Positions 16,578 through 18,648 of a stretch of DNA of 18,648 nt are shown here, piece by piece; within the stretch, counting starts at the first letter, position 1; each line of letters opens with the position of its first letter. This DNA comes from Promethearchaeia archaeon (GTDB lineage Archaea > Asgardarchaeota > Lokiarchaeia > Sigyniarchaeales > SOKP01). The notes below the pieces were generated by a model. It was not told where the DNA came from, ran no database searches, and saw only the letters and a program-made list of their open reading frames with translations. The position numbers were made by a program, and so were the translations under genes. Location of the stretch: contig JAHQWY010000030.1 in NCBI GenBank assembly GCA_029856445.1, positions 1-18,648 of the forward strand. Direction: 5' to 3'.

Positions 16578-16584
16578 AGAGGTG
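16578..16584 (+). promoter_or_regulatory. Ribosome binding site fixing a TTG start
   Basis: AGAGGTG lies 8 nt before TTG 16593, the only reasonable start for the winged-helix gene. Translation is expected from a cdc48 read-through transcript. Confidence 0.6.
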
Positions 16585-16592
16585 TAAACCTG

Positions 16593-17378
16593 TTGGAATT
16601 AGAAGAACAAAGAGGAGGGGATTTATTTCTTAGTCTAGATAATCTACTTGAAATATTAGGTAATCCTACACGTCGGATTATTCTATCAAAATTGGCAAAA
16701 GTCCCTCTTGGTGCTTCAGAGTTAGCTGCTTCATTTGGAAAAAAAATTTCAAGACAAGCAATTCACTCCCAACTAAAAATGCTCTCAGATTATGGTATAA
16801 TAGAGAGTTATGGTGAGGATCCAAGAAATATTAAATATCGAATTAAGAGTAATCTCTCTCTACGTATTAATGTCACCCCAGATTATTATAAAATAGATTA
16901 TAATGTATTTGAAGTTGATGATAATAGAGAAAATTTAGAACTCAGAAATACAGGATGTCATATTGATTATCAAAAGATAAAAAATACAAATCAAAAATTC
17001 AGATTTATCGGGGAAAAACTAAAAGAAATTGAGCATAAAACAAGTTTATTAGAAAAAGAAAGAAATGTATTACTTCATAATAAAGAATGCTTTATTATTG
17101 AGCTAAAAAACTTAATGGCTGAACAATATGATGAGAATCTTAAGACTAAAGAACAACCCAATCTAGAAAAGGAGATTTTTTATACGTTGTTTTACAATCC
17201 TACTAGATATTTTAAAAGAATAAACATCGATAAATTATTAGATGATATGTTTTTCTCAGAGATGGGACCTATCAGGAGGGATACGACCAAAGTAACTATT
17301 CGCCATTTACTTAAAGATTTAACCAATATGATGGATTTTCTAAAAGAAGATGAAGATGATTGGTTTTTTGATATATAA
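16593..17378 (+). CDS. ArsR-type winged-helix regulator with coiled-coil C-terminal part
   Basis: A 261-residue protein. Residues 15-95 form an ArsR-type winged helix: LEILGNPTRRIILSKL (helices 1-2), SELAASFGKKISRQAIHSQLKML (recognition helix), DYGIIESYGEDPRNIKYRI (wing). The Leu-Gly-Asn-Pro-Thr-Arg opening is the classic archaeal ArsR form. A charged coiled-coil segment follows at about 138-175, then a helical C-terminal region with an acidic end (KEDEDDWFFD). No metal-binding cysteine pattern was seen (only C122 and C166 occur), so it is unlikely to be a metal sensor. It starts 50 nt after cdc48 and probably belongs to the same transcript, so autoregulation or control of the hsp20-cdc48 cluster is a natural guess (inference). 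The TTG start is supported by its ribosome site. Confidence 0.82.
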   Translation: MELEEQRGGDLFLSLDNLLEILGNPTRRIILSKLAKVPLGASELAASFGKKISRQAIHSQLKMLSDYGIIESYGEDPRNIKYRIKSNLSLRINVTPDYYKIDYNVFEVDDNRENLELRNTGCHIDYQKIKNTNQKFRFIGEKLKEIEHKTSLLEKERNVLLHNKECFIIELKNLMAEQYDENLKTKEQPNLEKEIFYTLFYNPTRYFKRINIDKLLDDMFFSEMGPIRRDTTKVTIRHLLKDLTNMMDFLKEDEDDWFFDI

Positions 17379-17437
17379 TAAAAGAAAATAGATATTGTGA
17401 GGTATTTATAATAATTTTTGAAGATTTAAAGAGAGAA

Positions 17438-17911
17438 ATGCCAGAGATTTTCGAACAAGTGAAGAACGATGTTCGAAATCTTACAGGGAGACAAAGAGCA
17501 GGTCTGACTTTAGGACTTGTCGAAATGGGCATGTATAGAGGAGCATTTATTGGTGGTATGCATTTCTCTCCAGGAACAGATATAGTAATGAATAAAACAC
17601 CTTTAAAGATACTTCTCAAACAACAACCTTATGAAATTGTTTGGGCGTATACTTATCATATTCTTTTACATGAATATATACATTCATTAGGAGTATTAAA
17701 TGAACAACAGTGTAGGGAGATTACGTTGAGAATAAGTGAGGATGTATTTAAGGATGCGGATCATCCTGCAGTTCTACTCGCGAGAAAAGGAATCGGAGCA
17801 TTCTTTCCTGATTTAAGATTGATTTATGCTCCTCCAGACCTTAAACCTGATGGTATACCAATTGAATATATTTATGATTTTGATCGAGCAAGTTACGATT
17901 ATTATTCATAA
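17438..17911 (+). CDS. Small HExxH putative zinc metallopeptidase, Cdc48 neighbour
   Basis: A 157-residue protein with a zincin helix: LLHEYIHSLGVLNE, giving H78, E79, H82, G85 and N88. HExxHxxG is the metzincin-type start; position 11, normally His or Asp, is Asn, with Glu at 12, and H109 in DADHP is another possible third ligand. The N-terminal part includes GRQRAGLTLGLVEMGMYRGA and GMHFSPGTDIVMN, compatible with the strands before a zincin helix. No signal peptide is seen, so it should act in the cytosol. Family not recognised. It is 59 nt after the regulator gene, same strand, so likely the last gene of the cluster; its stop is 35 nt before a hairpin. Start: ATG 17438 is used, but the frame stays open upstream and GTGAGGT (17397-17403) precedes an ATT at 17414 that would add IFEDLKRE. 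A non-catalytic role cannot be excluded. Confidence 0.8.
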   Translation: MPEIFEQVKNDVRNLTGRQRAGLTLGLVEMGMYRGAFIGGMHFSPGTDIVMNKTPLKILLKQQPYEIVWAYTYHILLHEYIHSLGVLNEQQCREITLRISEDVFKDADHPAVLLARKGIGAFFPDLRLIYAPPDLKPDGIPIEYIYDFDRASYDYYS

Positions 17912-17945
17912 TGAAGCTAAAAATTTGTATAATGAATCTGTATTT

Positions 17946-17972
17946 TAATAAGGATTAGAATAATCTTTATTA
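17946..17972 (+). terminator. 12-bp hairpin followed by T-rich tract
   Basis: TAATAAGGATTA and TAATCTTTATTA pair over 12 bases (one G-U) around a GAA loop, then a T-rich stretch (TCTTCTTTTTATATTT) follows. It lies 35 nt after the HExxH gene and about 100 nt before the polyferredoxin gene. The form resembles an intrinsic terminator; because it is nearly symmetric as DNA, a regulator site for the next gene is the alternative. Confidence 0.45.
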
Positions 17973-18044
17973 TCCATCTTCTTTTTATATTTAATAGTTA
18001 AGATTATTAGATATGGTTTAGTTGAAATAATTAAAATTCAGCTA

Positions 18045-18056
18045 TTATAAGATATA
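18045..18056 (+). promoter_or_regulatory. Putative TATA box for the polyferredoxin gene
   Basis: TTATAAGATATA lies about 25 nt before the ATG at 18074. At this distance the transcript would begin at or near the start codon, that is, be leaderless, which is common in archaea. No ribosome site precedes the ATG, consistent with that. Confidence 0.35.
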
Positions 18057-18073
18057 AGAACACAATTTCAAAT

Positions 18074-18648
18074 ATGATTTCTAAGGAAGAAACTAAAGAT
18101 GAAGAAATAGAAAAAGATCTTGAGATCAACCCAGATCAATTAATTCTTAAATGGAAATATCAAAACGTTGATAAAAAACTAACGTATGACATAAAAAAAT
18201 GTATAGGATGTTCTTTATGTAAATTAATATGCCCTACTGCGGCTATCGAACTTGGACCGATTCCTGAGATTGCTCAAGAAATTTTAGATGATAGCAATCC
18301 AAAAATCTTAATTGATTACGAAAAGTGTTGTTATTGCATGCTTTGTGCCGTTGTTTGCCCTAATGATGCATTTCATGAGAATATAGAGCCTGAGGGACAA
18401 ATCGATTTGAATCAGTATCCAAGAATCGGTAAATTCTACAAAATCGATATGGATAAATGTATTGAGGATAAAAAAAATGACATTTGTCTCTTGTGTTTAG
18501 AAGTAAGAGAGAGGAATCATATAGAGAGTTACTTCAAAATCGAAAAAGAATGTCCTACTCACTGTTTCTCTATAGATTCACCTTTAAAGGGAGAAGTTAT
18601 CATTAAAAAAAATATGCTACATAAGTGTGATCCTCAGGGATGTAAAGC
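18074..18648 (+). CDS. Polyferredoxin (FwdF/FmdF-like), 3' end outside window
   Basis: The frame opens with ATG at 18074 and runs off the window after 191 codons. Two standard 4Fe-4S motifs are visible: C43, C46, C49, C53 (CIGCSLCKLICP) and C85, C88, C91, C95 (CxYCMLCAVVCP form). The first is followed by AAIELGPIPEIAQEI, a stretch typical of FwdF/FmdF polyferredoxins of formylmethanofuran dehydrogenase. A third, irregular set follows: C129, C138, C141, C160 and C164 (spacing CPTHC at the end). More cysteines (C185, C190) lie just before the cut, so further clusters are expected. The role would be electron transfer between cytosolic redox enzymes. No fwd catalytic subunit is seen here, so the partner is unknown. 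It was tied to FwdF by motif resemblance only. No ribosome site precedes the ATG; a TATA-like box 25 nt upstream suggests a leaderless message. Confidence 0.8.
   Translation, partial: MISKEETKDEEIEKDLEINPDQLILKWKYQNVDKKLTYDIKKCIGCSLCKLICPTAAIELGPIPEIAQEILDDSNPKILIDYEKCCYCMLCAVVCPNDAFHENIEPEGQIDLNQYPRIGKFYKIDMDKCIEDKKNDICLLCLEVRERNHIESYFKIEKECPTHCFSIDSPLKGEVIIKKNMLHKCDPQGCK

Noticed and set aside
16593..17378. Metal-sensing ArsR repressor
   Set aside because: There is no CxC or similar metal site near the recognition helix; only two scattered cysteines are present.
17311..17619. 102-codon minus-strand open frame
   Set aside because: It spans the end of the regulator and the start of the HExxH gene in antisense and has no recognisable features.

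Overview
The window is about 18.6 kb of AT-rich, tightly packed DNA from an archaeon. Several things point to Archaea: a Cdc48/p97-type double AAA+ ATPase paired with Hsp20, a polyferredoxin resembling the FwdF/FmdF family, an archaeal-looking ArsR-type winged-helix protein, TATA-like boxes and oligo-T ends instead of bacterial -35/-10 elements and terminators, and frequent TTG/GTG starts. Gene content and style would suit an Asgard (Promethearchaeota, perhaps Lokiarchaeia-like) genome. That placement is an inference: no rRNA or universal marker is present. No tRNA, CRISPR array, insertion sequence or phage gene was seen.

Layout. (1) 1-706: C-terminal part of a dihydrolipoamide dehydrogenase (E3) that starts upstream of the window. 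(2) 755-4284, minus strand: an ICMT-like membrane methyltransferase, a metallo-beta-lactamase-fold hydrolase, and a two-gene ABC-2 exporter (ATPase then permease, 1 nt apart). (3) 4455-7541, plus: a four-TM protein of unknown function with a large cytosolic part and a beta-rich C-terminal domain, then a GPH-family (MFS) symporter with a TTG start. (4) 7733-9754: a soluble PAS-PAS-GAF histidine kinase with no partner regulator nearby. (5) 9891-11414: a second E3-like disulfide oxidoreductase, with a histidine-rich tail. (6) 11557-13509: a solitary N6-adenine DNA methyltransferase, with a short coding-like minus-strand remnant just before it. (7) 13640-17911: hsp20, cdc48, an ArsR-type regulator and a small HExxH protein, all co-directional. 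This looks like a protein quality-control cluster and ends at a strong hairpin. (8) 18074 to the window end: the N-terminal part of a polyferredoxin.

How the genes may work together. The clearest functional unit is cluster 7. Hsp20 would hold unfolded clients. Cdc48 would unfold them, and its C-terminal Leu-Tyr-Arg matches the HbYX signal that docks AAA+ unfoldases on the 20S proteasome. The winged-helix protein is a candidate local regulator, and the HExxH protein a candidate peptidase or Cdc48 partner. The other genes (efflux, sugar-type uptake, redox flavoenzymes, methylation) look like independent units.

Nothing here is a certain new system. The best candidates are the Cdc48-neighbour HExxH protein, with its metzincin-like HExxHxxGxxN motif, and the uncharacterised membrane protein at 4455-5942.
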